A DNA stretch of 37,654 nt from an uncultured Paracoccaceae bacterium (GTDB lineage: Bacteria > Pseudomonadota > Alphaproteobacteria > Rhodobacterales > Rhodobacteraceae). The stretch's first letter is position 1, and every line of letters starts with the position of its first letter. Below, in pieces: positions 18,787 through 27,685 of the stretch. A model generated the notes under the pieces. It saw nothing but the letters and a program-made list of their open reading frames with translations. It was not told the DNA's origin and ran no database searches. A program made the translations under genes and the position numbers. Location of the stretch: the NCBI GenBank assembly GCA_913043905.1, contig CAJWNQ010000016.1, positions 1 to 37,654 on the forward strand, read 5' to 3'.

Positions 18787-19463
18787 AAATAGGCATTCTT
18801 CAAGCGGGTATTGCAGCAGACGCACTTGTCCCTAAACATGGCGATTATCCTGATAATTTTGAGGTCCTTTTGCACGGGCGTGGCTTTGAATTTAAAGTAT
18901 TTAAAGTCATAGATAATACCTTTCCTAAAAGTGTTGATGCTTGTGATGGTTGGTTAGTGACAGGATCAAGGCATGGCGCTTATGAAAAGCATAATTGGAT
19001 ACCACCATTAGAAGATTTTATTCGTGAGAGCTATGATGCCAATGTACCGATAGTTGGAGTGTGTTTTGGTCATCAAATCATAGCCCAGGCTTTAGGTGGA
19101 CATGTTGAAAAGTTTAAAGGCGGGTGGATAGTTGGACGTCAAACTTATCAAAATAAAGATGGTTCTAAGGTTACATTAAATGCATATCATCAAGATCAAG
19201 TCATTACTGCACCTGCTTGTGCAACAGGTATCTCAGGAAACGATTACTGTAAAAATGCTATTCTTACATATGGGAAGAAAGCATTTACAATGCAACCGCA
19301 TCCAGAGTTTTCCTCCACATATATTAGAGATTTAATCGATGCACGTGGAATTGGAGTAATCGATGATGAAGTTTTGAGAACAGCTCGTGAAACACTTATG
19401 GAAGAAATTGATGCAAGTATGGTAGCAGATCAGTTTGAAACTTTTTTTAAGAACGCTGTATAA
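18783..19463 (+). CDS. Class I glutamine amidotransferase (GMP synthase-like family)
   Basis: The 226-residue protein has the nucleophile C94 in GVCFGHQ and partners H173 and E175 in QPHPEF, so the glutaminase triad is complete. GGWIVGRQTY near 113-122 and the single-domain layout match the stand-alone GATase1 proteins annotated as GMP synthase-like. It is not GuaA itself, since there is no ATP pyrophosphatase domain. Such proteins include gamma-glutamyl hydrolases and amine-ligating partners; the substrate cannot be told here. CAGG precedes the ATG by seven bases, and the start overlaps the desaturase remnant stop. It converges on the LysR gene. Confidence 0.87.
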   Translation: MKIGILQAGIAADALVPKHGDYPDNFEVLLHGRGFEFKVFKVIDNTFPKSVDACDGWLVTGSRHGAYEKHNWIPPLEDFIRESYDANVPIVGVCFGHQIIAQALGGHVEKFKGGWIVGRQTYQNKDGSKVTLNAYHQDQVITAPACATGISGNDYCKNAILTYGKKAFTMQPHPEFSSTYIRDLIDARGIGVIDDEVLRTARETLMEEIDASMVADQFETFFKNAV

Positions 19464-19518
19464 AAATTTTATGTCAGAATCTATTAAAGGTTCTTGAAGT
19501 ATTAGATGAAAACGCAAT

Positions 19519-20487
19519 TTACCCAAGCGAGCGAAAGCTATTTTTTAACCAATCCATTTCAATTACAAGTGGTGTTACAACTTGGTCTTGAATAATTGGG
19601 CGCAAAATTTCTGCAACATCTTTTGGCATTTTAACCATCGCATCTTTTCTTGCAATCAAAGATATAGTTCGTGACATCGGTTCGAATGGTAATTGTATTA
19701 ATTCAACATTTTCTTGAAACCTCTGAGCACGCAAAAAACCTAATGGCGTAGTAATTGTCCAGCCAGTTTTATCCGCAACCATAGAAAGTATGGCATGATA
19801 ATTATTAAATTCAAATTGGTTAGGTAGTCGGATACCTTGGCGCGTTAAATGACTTTCTATTTGTCGGCCCATTACAGTTCTAGATGAATAATGAATAAAG
19901 GGTAGATCAAAAAGTTGCTTTTGAATATCACTGTTATGATCAATAGTTCCTTTAGCAGCAGCCACAACAAATGGCTCTGTCAAAACTGGGTGAACCTCCA
20001 TCCAGTCAGGTGCCCGCTCTAAATCAGCACAAATAACCATATCTAAAGTTCGTGCATGTAACTCTTCTGATAATGCATAACTTTGGCCACTTTGTAACAA
20101 AAACTGACAATTTTTCATACGTTTTGCTAAATTTTTCATCAAGCTAGGCGTTACGTCAGCATCAAAATCATCTATTACTCCTAAGCGCAAACGAACCATT
20201 TGACTGTGATCAAATTGCGCCAATTCTGATTTAGCTTGCATAACTTCGGAAAGGATTGCGCGAGCACGATGTAAAAATAACTGCCCTGTGGGCATAAGTT
20301 TCATTGGTCGAGTAGATCTATCCAATAATTCGCTACCTAAAGCCGCTTCAAGATTGGTTAATTGTTGGGATATAGTTGAATTACTAGAGTTTAGCCTTTT
20401 AGCTGCGGCAGAGATTGAGCCTTCCTCAACTGAGGCAACAAAAATTTCAATAGCCCATAAGGAAAATTTGTTTGCAGTATCGACCAA
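19519..20487 (-). CDS. LysR-family transcriptional regulator
   Basis: The 322-residue protein has an N-terminal winged helix-turn-helix (about 10-70) with FVASVEEGSISAAAKRL and STISQQLTNLEAALGSELLDR. A periplasmic-binding-protein-like effector domain runs from about 95 to 300. The start is TTG, supported by AGGAG six bases upstream; no ATG is available until far inside the protein. It is divergent from the DadA-like oxidoreductase with about 114 bases between starts, the usual arrangement of a LysR regulator and its target. The inducer is unknown; an amino acid or its keto product would fit the neighbour. Confidence 0.92.
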   Translation of the reverse strand: MVDTANKFSLWAIEIFVASVEEGSISAAAKRLNSSNSTISQQLTNLEAALGSELLDRSTRPMKLMPTGQLFLHRARAILSEVMQAKSELAQFDHSQMVRLRLGVIDDFDADVTPSLMKNLAKRMKNCQFLLQSGQSYALSEELHARTLDMVICADLERAPDWMEVHPVLTEPFVVAAAKGTIDHNSDIQKQLFDLPFIHYSSRTVMGRQIESHLTRQGIRLPNQFEFNNYHAILSMVADKTGWTITTPLGFLRAQRFQENVELIQLPFEPMSRTISLIARKDAMVKMPKDVAEILRPIIQDQVVTPLVIEMDWLKNSFRSLG

Positions 20488-20601
20488 AATGAACTCCTGT
20501 TTTAAAGACGATGATAGAATTTAGAGTTTATGACAATACAAAAATATTATTAAATTACATTAGTGTTTGACTTCATTTTACTTTTTCTAAAACGTAATTT
20601 C

Positions 20602-21837
20602 ATGAAACAAAAAGTTATAGTTATTGGCGCAGGCATTACTGGAATTAGTTGCGCAGAGGAATTACGCCGTTCCGGGGCAGAAGTTACATTAATAGATCGT
20701 GTACCTGCAGGGGATCCGAGCCAAACTTCATTTGGAAATGCTGGAATATTGGCTCGTGAGGGCGTGATGCCAATAGCTAACCCCTCAATGCTAAAAATGA
20801 TCCCACAAATTATGTTTTCACCAAATAGCCCTGTCTATCTAAAATGGTCCTATTTAATTAAATTTGCACCCTGGGCATTAGGGTTTGTCATGAATGGTAC
20901 ACGCCCCAAATCACGTCCAATTATAAATGCTTTAAACGAATTATTATATGATACAGTGGAAAGACATACTCAATTAGCCAAAGGGACCAAAGCTGATCGT
21001 TATATTACTAGTGGTGATTTAACATTTTTATACAGACATAAGCGACAATTTACTTCAGATAGATTCGCTAACCAAACACGTGCGGATTTAGGCATTACAT
21101 GGACTGAATTATCACGAACAAATCTTTTAGAGCGTGACCCACACATCTCAAAATTATATAAATTTGGTATCGCATACAATAACCACGGCTGGATAACTAA
21201 CCCATCTGCCTATGTAGCAGCATTAGCATTACATTTTCAAAAAAATGGAGGCACTATTCATGCTGGTGAAGTTGTAAAACTTGGTCAGAGTACAGTAATG
21301 CTAAAAGATGGGAAAAAATTAACTGCCAACAGTATTGTTTTGGCTACTGGAGCATGGTCGAAAGAATTAGCATCTGCTTTAGGCCACAATGTTCCATTGC
21401 AAGCTGAACGAGGATATCACTTATCATTAAAGAACTCATCAATCATGCCTCCAAATACTTATTTAATCGTGGATAAACGTTTTGGCTTAACACCTATGGA
21501 TGGTTTTTTGAGATGCGCTGGCCAATCCGAGTATGCACCCCTTGATATGCCGCCAAATCAAAAGGCAATTGATAATCTGCGTCAATTTTTATATCGTTTA
21601 TATCCAAATATTGAACACGAGGGTGAAACTACTTGGCAAGGCACACGCCCGACCCTACCTGACAGTCTTCCAATGATTGGGCGTAGCCCTAAAGATACTT
21701 CAATTGTTTTTGCATTCGGGTCTCAACATTTAGGACTGACTATGGGTCCCAAAATTGGGCAAATAGTTCGAGATATAGTATTAAATAGACCTAGTAATAT
21801 CAAAATAGATGCATATTCGCCTAGCCGTTTTGATTGA
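20602..21837 (+). CDS. FAD-dependent oxidoreductase, D-amino-acid dehydrogenase (DadA)-like
   Basis: From the ATG at 20602 the protein is 411 residues. It begins with the FAD-binding KVIVIGAGITGISCAEELR (GxGxxG at about 9-14) and has SFGNAGI near 44-50, VLATGAWS near 252 and a C-terminal GSQHLGLTMGP, all typical of the DAO/DadA branch. It would oxidise an amine such as a D-amino acid or D-hydroxyproline at the membrane side of respiration; the exact substrate is not visible. The frame is open 13 codons further upstream, but that part is hydrophobic and unlike the family. No good SD is seen. Control by the divergent LysR gene is likely. Confidence 0.82.
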   Translation: MKQKVIVIGAGITGISCAEELRRSGAEVTLIDRVPAGDPSQTSFGNAGILAREGVMPIANPSMLKMIPQIMFSPNSPVYLKWSYLIKFAPWALGFVMNGTRPKSRPIINALNELLYDTVERHTQLAKGTKADRYITSGDLTFLYRHKRQFTSDRFANQTRADLGITWTELSRTNLLERDPHISKLYKFGIAYNNHGWITNPSAYVAALALHFQKNGGTIHAGEVVKLGQSTVMLKDGKKLTANSIVLATGAWSKELASALGHNVPLQAERGYHLSLKNSSIMPPNTYLIVDKRFGLTPMDGFLRCAGQSEYAPLDMPPNQKAIDNLRQFLYRLYPNIEHEGETTWQGTRPTLPDSLPMIGRSPKDTSIVFAFGSQHLGLTMGPKIGQIVRDIVLNRPSNIKIDAYSPSRFD

Positions 21838-21872
21838 CTCATAGGTCACAGAAATAATTGGTTAAAATTCTA

Positions 21873-21894
21873 GGCTTTCAACAAACTGAAAGCC
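21873..21894 (+). terminator. Hairpin between the DadA-like gene and hisB
   Basis: GGCTTTCA (21873-21880) pairs perfectly with TGAAAGCC (21887-21894) around a six-base loop. It starts 36 bases past the oxidoreductase stop and ends 40 bases before hisB. The following sequence is CTTATATAAG and not a T-run, so it may be a weak terminator or a his leader element. No leader peptide with a histidine run is visible. Confidence 0.45.
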
Positions 21895-21933
21895 CTTATA
21901 TAAGAAAAACATCAACACAAAGGAAATAGTGTG

Positions 21934-22527
21934 ATGCGTACAGCAAATATTAACCGCAACACGGCGGAAACAAAGATTTCCACAACCATCAACCTTGATG
22001 GTACAGGAAAATACGATAACAAAACTGGTATTGGTTTTTTTGACCATATGTTAGACCAATTGTCTCGCCACTCTTTGATAGATATTACTGTGCGAGCAGA
22101 GGGCGATACACACATTGATGATCACCACACAGTAGAAGACGTTGGTATCGCTATAGGAAAGGCATTATCTCAAGCAATTGGAGATAAACGCGGAATTAGA
22201 CGCTATGGATCCAGTCTTTTAGCTATGGATGATGCGTTGGTGCGGACAGCTTTAGATTTATCTGGGCGCCCATATCTAGTTTGGAATCTGGAAATTCCCT
22301 CAGCAAAAATTGGCTCTTTCGATACTGAACTGGTGCGTGAGTTCTTCACAGCTTTTGCTGTTCAAGGTGGAATTACATTAAATGTATGCGGCCTAGATGG
22401 ATTTAACAGCCACCACATGGTTGAGGCTACCTTTAAATCTGTTGCACAAGCATTGCGAATGGCCATAGAGACAGACCCTCGTAAAGCAAACGATATTCCA
22501 TCAACTAAAGGTACTCTTATTGAATGA
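21934..22527 (+). CDS. hisB: Imidazoleglycerol-phosphate dehydratase
   Basis: The 197-residue protein is the stand-alone dehydratase, without the histidinol phosphatase half found in enterobacteria. Mn-binding histidine motifs are present in both repeats: [13 protein letters not shown] near 34-46 and [14 protein letters not shown] near 62-75, then [10 protein letters not shown] near 163-172. It makes imidazole-acetol phosphate. AAGGA lies nine bases before the chosen ATG; a GTG directly before it is also possible. The stop overlaps hisH by four bases (ATGA). Confidence 0.96.
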   Translation: MRTANINRNTAETKISTTINLDGTGKYDNKTGIGFFDHMLDQLSRHSLIDITVRAEGDTHIDDHHTVEDVGIAIGKALSQAIGDKRGIRRYGSSLLAMDDALVRTALDLSGRPYLVWNLEIPSAKIGSFDTELVREFFTAFAVQGGITLNVCGLDGFNSHHMVEATFKSVAQALRMAIETDPRKANDIPSTKGTLIE

Positions 22528-23159
22528 GTACAATTATTGTTGATTACAATTCTGGCAACCTAAGATCTGCAGAAAAAAGCTTTCAGCGAATGTCAGATGA
22601 GCTGGGAGTGGGGCAAGTAATTGTATCCAGTGATCCAAATATTGTGCGCAAAGCTGATCACTTAGTTTTACCTGGGGTTGGTGCATTCGCAGACTGTCGC
22701 CGCGAGCTTGGCGCCATTGATGGTCTTTTTGGGGCAATTGAAGAACATGTAAAATCTGGCAAACCTTTTATGGGGATTTGTGTTGGAATGCAGATGATGG
22801 CTACCCGTGGATTAGAACATGGGGATCATGATGGTTTTGACTGGATAAAAGGTGATGTTAAATTAATATCACCAAATGATAAAAAATTAAAAATTCCACA
22901 TATGGGTTGGAATAATCTAAATTTAACCACTAAGCATCCAGTATTTAATGGAATAAAAGAAAATGATCATGCATATTTTGTTCATTCCTATCAATTGAAA
23001 CCTGCAATTAATGCTGATCTGTTAGCAACAGTAGATTATGGTGGCAAAATTACAGCAGCAGTTGCTCGTGAAAATATAATTGGAACACAGTTTCATCCAG
23101 AAAAAAGCCAATCAACAGGCTTACGCTTAATAAGTAATTTTTTAAGCTGGAAACCTTAA
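22524..23159 (+). CDS. hisH: Imidazole glycerol phosphate synthase, glutaminase subunit
   Basis: The 211-residue class I glutaminase supplies ammonia to HisF. C86 in GICVGMQM is the nucleophile; H191 and E193 in FHPEKS complete the triad. LPGVGAF near 49-55 and PHMGWN near 125-130 are HisH-specific. It is translationally coupled to hisB by the ATGA overlap. HisF, its partner, is about 1 kb downstream, with hisA between, the common proteobacterial order. Confidence 0.97.
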   Translation: MSTIIVDYNSGNLRSAEKSFQRMSDELGVGQVIVSSDPNIVRKADHLVLPGVGAFADCRRELGAIDGLFGAIEEHVKSGKPFMGICVGMQMMATRGLEHGDHDGFDWIKGDVKLISPNDKKLKIPHMGWNNLNLTTKHPVFNGIKENDHAYFVHSYQLKPAINADLLATVDYGGKITAAVARENIIGTQFHPEKSQSTGLRLISNFLSWKP

Positions 23160-23280
23160 ATTTTTCAAATTTAATTTCGAATAATTTAATATAGTTTGTT
23201 TAACTTGGCCTTCTGATATCTTTGCAATTTATGCATTATCAAGGTAAATCGATTTAAAGTTACTATTTTGGAAATTAACT

Positions 23281-24003
23281 ATGATTCTTTATCCCGCTAT
23301 CGACCTCAAAAATGGAAAATGTGTTCGGCTCTATAAAGGAAGAATGGAACAAGAAACTGTTTTTAATGACAATCCCGCTGCTCAAGCCGCATCATTTGCA
23401 GCTGATGGGTGTGAATGGTTACATCTTGTTGACTTAAATGGAGCGTTTGCTGGTATTCCTATAAATGCAGTTCCTGTTCAAGAAATCTTGAAAACAGTCA
23501 AAGTGCCAGTACAACTTGGTGGTGGAATACGAGATTTAGCGACAATTGAGAATTGGTTAGAAAAGGGCTTATCTCGCGTAATATTAGGTACAATTGCAGT
23601 TGAAAACCCTGAATTAGTGAGGGAAGCAGCACGCAAATTTCCAGGACATGTTGCTGTCGGTATTGATGCACGCAATGGCATGGTTGCCACTCGAGGTTGG
23701 GCTAAAGAAACCAACGTTGAAATTACTCAATTAGCTCTTCAATTTGAAGACGCGGGCGTAGCTGCAATCATATATACAGATATTAATCGTGATGGGGCTA
23801 TGCAAGGCCCCAATATAGAAGCCACGGCAGCATTAGCCAATGCAGTAAGCATACCTGTAATTGCATCAGGTGGTGTTTCATCTATGGATGACTTGCGCGC
23901 ATTAAAGGCGTGCAATGCACCATTAAATGGTGCAATTTCTGGTCGTGCTTTATATGATGGCATAATAAATGTTCCCGAAGCTGCAGCACTATTAAAGTCA
24001 TAA
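23281..24003 (+). CDS. hisA: ProFAR isomerase (phosphoribosylformimino-AICAR-P isomerase)
   Basis: This 240-residue TIM barrel opens the ring of ProFAR in an Amadori reaction. Catalytic acids are D8 in [14 protein letters not shown] and D129 in GIDARNG. GGGIRD at 80-85 and the second phosphate loop ASGGVSS near 197-203 are in place. A 121-base AT-rich gap separates it from hisH, longer than the other joints of the cluster, so an internal promoter is possible. GGA lies about ten bases before the ATG. Confidence 0.97.
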   Translation: MILYPAIDLKNGKCVRLYKGRMEQETVFNDNPAAQAASFAADGCEWLHLVDLNGAFAGIPINAVPVQEILKTVKVPVQLGGGIRDLATIENWLEKGLSRVILGTIAVENPELVREAARKFPGHVAVGIDARNGMVATRGWAKETNVEITQLALQFEDAGVAAIIYTDINRDGAMQGPNIEATAALANAVSIPVIASGGVSSMDDLRALKACNAPLNGAISGRALYDGIINVPEAAALLKS

Positions 24004-24018
24004 ATTTAAAGTCATAAA
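23992..24018 (+). repeat. Tandem duplication spanning the hisA stop
   Basis: TTAAAGTCATAAA occurs at 23992-24004 and again at 24006-24018, one base apart, so the end of hisA including its stop codon is duplicated just downstream. The unit is 14 bases and leaves the protein unchanged. Confidence 0.9.
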
Positions 24019-24147
24019 ATAATTTTTATTTTTAAACTAAAGTTGTTGGCGGATAATAAATGTTTATCAATTTAATAAGACCCTACAATTTAAGTATTTT
24101 AAAATTTATACCTTTGCCCTCAGTCAAAGGCGGAGTATCTTATAAAA

Positions 24148-24906
24148 ATGTTAAAGACTAGAATTATTCCATGTTTAGATGTCAAAGATGGACGTGTTGT
24201 TAAAGGCGTAAACTTTGTTGACCTAATTGATGCAGGTGATCCCGTCGAAAGTGCAAAAGCATATGATAATGCTGGAGCAGACGAATTATGCTTCCTTGAT
24301 ATTGCCGCAACTCTTGAAAACCGTGGTACTATGTTTGATGTTGCAAGACGCACTGCAGAGCAATGCTTTATGCCACTTACAATTGGGGGCGGTGTACGTG
24401 TCCCTAATGATGTACGGAATTTACTATTAGCTGGTGCAGACAAAGTTAGCTTTAATTCAGCAGCGGTAGCCAATCCTGATGTAATAGCACAAAGCGCTAA
24501 CAGATTTGGATCACAATGCATAGTTGTTGCTATTGATGCAAAAACAGTAAGCCCTGGAAAATGGGAAATTTTCACTCATGGTGGGCGTAAAAGTACTGGA
24601 ATTGATGCAGTAAAATTTGCAAAACTCGTCGCTTCTAAAGGAGCTGGTGAAATTTTACTTACATCTATGGATCGTGATGGCACACGGGATGGTTATAACA
24701 TACCATTAACTCGTGCTATCAGTGATGCAGTGAACATTCCTGTAATAGCATCAGGTGGTGTAGGAAGTTTAGATCATCTTGTAGAGGGTGTAACAAAAGG
24801 TGGCGCATCCGCAGTATTAGCAGCTTCAATCTTTCACTTTGGAGATTTTACGATTAAACAAGCAAAAACGCACATGCAAAACGCAGGCGTAGCAGTGAGA
24901 CTTTAA
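24148..24906 (+). CDS. hisF: Imidazole glycerol phosphate synthase, cyclase subunit
   Basis: The 252-residue TIM barrel uses ammonia from HisH to form imidazole glycerol phosphate and AICAR. Catalytic D11 lies in [15 protein letters not shown] and D130 in [14 protein letters not shown] at 78-84 and IASGGVG near 201-207 bind phosphates. A 144-base gap separates it from hisA; it contains a small CCTTTG/CAAAGG stem at 24111-24130 directly before the GGAG of this gene. One base separates its stop from hisE. Confidence 0.97.
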   Translation: MLKTRIIPCLDVKDGRVVKGVNFVDLIDAGDPVESAKAYDNAGADELCFLDIAATLENRGTMFDVARRTAEQCFMPLTIGGGVRVPNDVRNLLLAGADKVSFNSAAVANPDVIAQSANRFGSQCIVVAIDAKTVSPGKWEIFTHGGRKSTGIDAVKFAKLVASKGAGEILLTSMDRDGTRDGYNIPLTRAISDAVNIPVIASGGVGSLDHLVEGVTKGGASAVLAASIFHFGDFTIKQAKTHMQNAGVAVRL

Positions 24907-24907
24907 A

Positions 24908-25228
24908 ATGCCAAATGTACTAACCCGACTTGCCCGTACTATTGAAAGCCGTAAAGGCGAAGATGATAAAAAATCTTACGCAGCAAAACTATTTAAACGT
25001 GGTCCTGAAAAATGCGCTGAAAAATTTGGGGAAGAAGCTATTGAGGCAATAATTGCAGCCGTCAAAGGCGATAAGCAAAACTTGACTGAAGAGGCAGCAG
25101 ATGTGTTGTTTCATTTGTTCGTAATGCTTTCAGTATCCGATGTAAAATTTGATTCAGTACTACAAGAGCTAGAACGAAGAGAAGGCAAATCTGGATTAGT
25201 TGAAAAATCTGAACGTAAAAAAAAATAA
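24908..25228 (+). CDS. hisE: Phosphoribosyl-ATP pyrophosphatase
   Basis: The 106-residue all-helical protein has the MazG-like motif EKFGEEAIEAIIAA near 38-51 and EEAADVLFHLFVML near 61-74, whose acidic residues bind Mg2+. It removes pyrophosphate from PR-ATP, the second histidine step. It is a separate gene, not fused to HisI; hisI, hisG and hisD are not in the window. The C-terminus is lysine-rich (ERKKKK-like). It ends the his cluster and converges on the dioxygenase gene. Confidence 0.95.
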   Translation: MPNVLTRLARTIESRKGEDDKKSYAAKLFKRGPEKCAEKFGEEAIEAIIAAVKGDKQNLTEEAADVLFHLFVMLSVSDVKFDSVLQELERREGKSGLVEKSERKKK

Positions 25229-25309
25229 TTACTTATCAATATACTAAAGTATATACCTAATGTTGTTAAACAATCTCAACCTGAGTATTTTTATTGATTT
25301 CAAAAATTA

Positions 25310-26107
25310 TTAGTTACTATAGATTACTGGAAACCAATCAGTACGTAACTTATCGCCAGCCTGCATATCATGACCTGGAAATGGTGGTGATGTTGGGCCA
25401 GGCCGCTCTACATAACGTGCATCGTCTCCGAACAAACGTAGCGAGAACGCACGCCTTCGCACATTAGTACTGTTGCCGCGAGCACCATGTAAAATCCCAT
25501 AATTAAATGCTACTGCATCACCTGGCTCCATTTCCCATTCCTTAATATTCATATCTTCATTATCAGGATCAGGCACGGGCATGTATTTTTCATTGTCAGG
25601 ATAGAAATTGGTTTCAGATAGCCAGCGAGTAGGCAAAACAGGCTTTTTCCACAAATGACTTCCTGCAACACATCGCAAACTGGCATTTTTAACTGGATCT
25701 ACTGGTGACCAAAGGCTTACATTTTGAATTCCATCTACAAAATAATATGGTGCATCTTGGTGCCAAGGTGTAACTTTTGACGTTCCAGGTTCCTTAACTA
25801 AAACATGATCATGAAAAAGCTGTACCTGTTTTGATTTCATCAAATTTGCTGCAACATGTGCTGCAGGTGAATTTCTAATTACATCCTCAAATTCAGAAAT
25901 TCGATTCCAATTACAATAATCATCAAAAAAACGCCCTTCATCACCTATATTTAAATTTTCAGCAGCGTATGGCCCCGGTTCAGACATATTTCGTGCAATA
26001 CCTGATCGAATAAGATCTACATAATCAGCAAGTAATCCTTTAATGAGGACAACACCGTCTCGCTGAAAATCATCTATATGAGTTTGCGTAATAAGTTGAT
26101 TAATCAT
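25310..26107 (-). CDS. Phytanoyl-CoA dioxygenase (PhyH) family protein
   Basis: The 265-residue protein is a non-haem iron, 2-oxoglutarate-dependent oxygenase by its motifs. H116 and D118 in WHQDAPYY and H207 in YGILHGARGN make the iron triad, with an Arg near 217-219 (VRRR) placed to bind 2-oxoglutarate. The DGVVLIKGLL start is typical of PhyH. Bacterial members hydroxylate very varied small molecules (ectoine, osmolytes, phosphonates, secondary metabolites), and the neighbours give no clue to the substrate. The ATG at 26107 has AGAGG eight bases upstream; eight earlier in-frame codons were rejected. Confidence 0.88.
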   Translation of the reverse strand: MINQLITQTHIDDFQRDGVVLIKGLLADYVDLIRSGIARNMSEPGPYAAENLNIGDEGRFFDDYCNWNRISEFEDVIRNSPAAHVAANLMKSKQVQLFHDHVLVKEPGTSKVTPWHQDAPYYFVDGIQNVSLWSPVDPVKNASLRCVAGSHLWKKPVLPTRWLSETNFYPDNEKYMPVPDPDNEDMNIKEWEMEPGDAVAFNYGILHGARGNSTNVRRRAFSLRLFGDDARYVERPGPTSPPFPGHDMQAGDKLRTDWFPVIYSN

Positions 26108-26164
26108 AATTAAAACCTCTGCTTTTATCAAACAGATAACAAAAAATTGAATTAAATGGAAGAG

Positions 26165-26248
26165 TGGTGGGCGACTCTGGAATCGAACCAGACGTGGGTC
26201 TCCCCGAGAGAGTTACAGTCTCCTGCCACACCTTGCGGCCTGTCGCCC
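26165..26248 (-). tRNA. tRNA-Tyr (anticodon GTA)
   Basis: Read on the minus strand this is an 84-base class II tRNA with encoded CCA. The acceptor stem GGGCGAC pairs with GTCGCCC, with discriminator A. The D-stem is GCC/GGC, the anticodon stem GGAGA/TCTCT (one G-T pair) with loop CTGTAAC, giving GTA. A 14-base variable arm and a TCTGG/CCAGA T-arm with TTCGATT loop follow. It lies alone between the dioxygenase and rlmB, divergent from rlmB. Confidence 0.96.
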
Positions 26249-26385
26249 ATGAATGCGTTAACGCGTTCAACGAGCGTCTGAATAGGCGGACAATCGACGC
26301 ACGTCAACATCAAAAACTCATAAAGTGAACTTGCAGTGTATGTATAAGCCGTGCAAAGAGGATGAAACTGCTAAGGACACCCTAA

Positions 26386-27180
26386 ATGGCTCCAAGATCA
26401 AAGAAGAAACCAGTTTGGATTGTTGAAAAAGAGCGTCAGCGTAGTGCAGGTGCTGCAGAAACAGTATGGTTATTTGGCCTGCACGCTGTGCGTGATGCAT
26501 TAGAAAATCCAATGCGTGATCGAATTAGATTGATGGTAACTAAAAATGCCAACGATAAATTGGTAGATTCGATAATTAAATCAGGAATGGAAGCTGAAGT
26601 ATTTGACTCTCGGAAATTTCATCCCCCAATTGATGCCCAATCTGTTCATCAAGGAGCAGCATTAGAAGTAAAGCCTTTAGACTGGGGCAACATGTCAAGT
26701 GTTTGCGCCCCCCGCAACGACAAACAAGCTCGTGTGGTAGTCCTAGACCGAGTTACAGATCCTCACAACGTCGGAGCGATTTTGCGCTCAGCAGAAGTCT
26801 TTGGGGCACGTGCAGTTATTGCTACAGCACGAAACTCAGCGCCTGAAACTGGCGCTCTGGCTAAAACTGCTTCTGGTGCACTAGAACGTCAGCCATATTT
26901 AAGAGTGCGCAACTTGGCAACTTCATTACAAACTTTACGTGATATGGGATATTATGTAGTTGGAATGGATGGTACTGCCACCAGTAGCATTGATGATGCA
27001 GTGGCAATAAATGGTAATGGCCCCATGGCGATTGTTCTTGGCGCTGAAGGCCCTGGATTACGCGAATTAACTAAAGAAACTTGCGATGAATTAGTTAAAA
27101 TTGAATATGCTGCAGATTTCGGTTCTTTAAATGTTTCAAATGCTACAGCAATTGCACTTTATGCTGCAAAACCTCGCTAG
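26386..27180 (+). CDS. rlmB: TrmH/RlmB-family RNA 2'-O-methyltransferase
   Basis: The 264-residue SPOUT protein has an N-terminal L30e-like substrate domain (VWLFGLHAVRDALEN) and the three methyltransferase motifs: LDRVTDPHNVGAILRSAEVFG, MAIVLGAEGPGLREL and IEYAADFGSLNVSNATAIALY. The last forms the knot that binds S-adenosylmethionine. RlmB modifies G2251 of 23S rRNA; close relatives act on tRNA, so the target is inferred from similarity. AAGGA lies nine bases before the ATG. A small GCTAG/CTAGC hairpin includes the stop codon but has no T-tract. Confidence 0.92.
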   Translation: MAPRSKKKPVWIVEKERQRSAGAAETVWLFGLHAVRDALENPMRDRIRLMVTKNANDKLVDSIIKSGMEAEVFDSRKFHPPIDAQSVHQGAALEVKPLDWGNMSSVCAPRNDKQARVVVLDRVTDPHNVGAILRSAEVFGARAVIATARNSAPETGALAKTASGALERQPYLRVRNLATSLQTLRDMGYYVVGMDGTATSSIDDAVAINGNGPMAIVLGAEGPGLRELTKETCDELVKIEYAADFGSLNVSNATAIALYAAKPR

Positions 27181-27685
27181 AAAACTAGCATTTATAGTAA
27201 AGATTAAATAATTTTATTTTATGCGATAAAAATCTGGATTAAAGATTTTAATATAGTTGAAAGCACATTAATTCATGATATCCTTAGGAAAACCACATAT
27301 TTGTATATTTTGGTGCATCATTAAATTAAGATAGACCATCCTATTATGTTTTAAGTTATTTACTTTCATTAGGTTTATTGAGTTATTTCAACAAACCCTG
27401 TTCATGCGGGTAAAAATGTCTGGAAGAAATTATCTATCCAAGCTTTACAGACATTCCACCTAAAATTAAGATTGATGAATTAGGCACATTTTATAAATTT
27501 GATGCTTTTTTTAGCAACATACAAAACACTATTAAGCACTTTTCATTTGATCCAAGGCATACTGGGATACAATTAGAAATTGAAAAACGTAAATGAATTG
27601 GGGTTAGGAAAATATAATAACCTAAAAATTATACAAAATCGCTGACCTGAAATTGAATCACCCTGTTTAATAAAATAAGATCAGT
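27181..27685. other. Gene-poor interval between rlmB and mgtE
   Basis: These roughly 500 bases hold no intact gene with a start and an SD. The only coding-like signal is the SEC-C-like remnant at 27375-27596. The first 190 bases are strongly AT-rich and look noncoding. The convergent mgtE stop is at 27686. No tRNA, repeat array or clear terminator was seen. Confidence 0.6.
27375..27596 (+). pseudogene. Possible remnant of a SEC-C motif protein
   Basis: One frame reads ...FNKPCSCG, then an in-frame TAA at 27411-27413, then KCLEEIIYPSFTDIPPKIK and on for 60 codons to a TGA at 27594-27596. The C-x-C-G...K-C order is that of the zinc-binding SEC-C motif, but the Gly-Lys-Lys stretch normally between the cysteines is missing and replaced by the stop. 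There is no start codon or SD. The piece after the stop has ordinary protein-like composition. The resemblance is short and could be chance. Confidence 0.33.

Noticed and set aside
18783-23159. A novel multi-gene system built from the amidotransferase, LysR, oxidoreductase and his genes
   Set aside because: The genes face different directions, the histidine cluster is ordinary and the others form separate small units; nothing ties them together.
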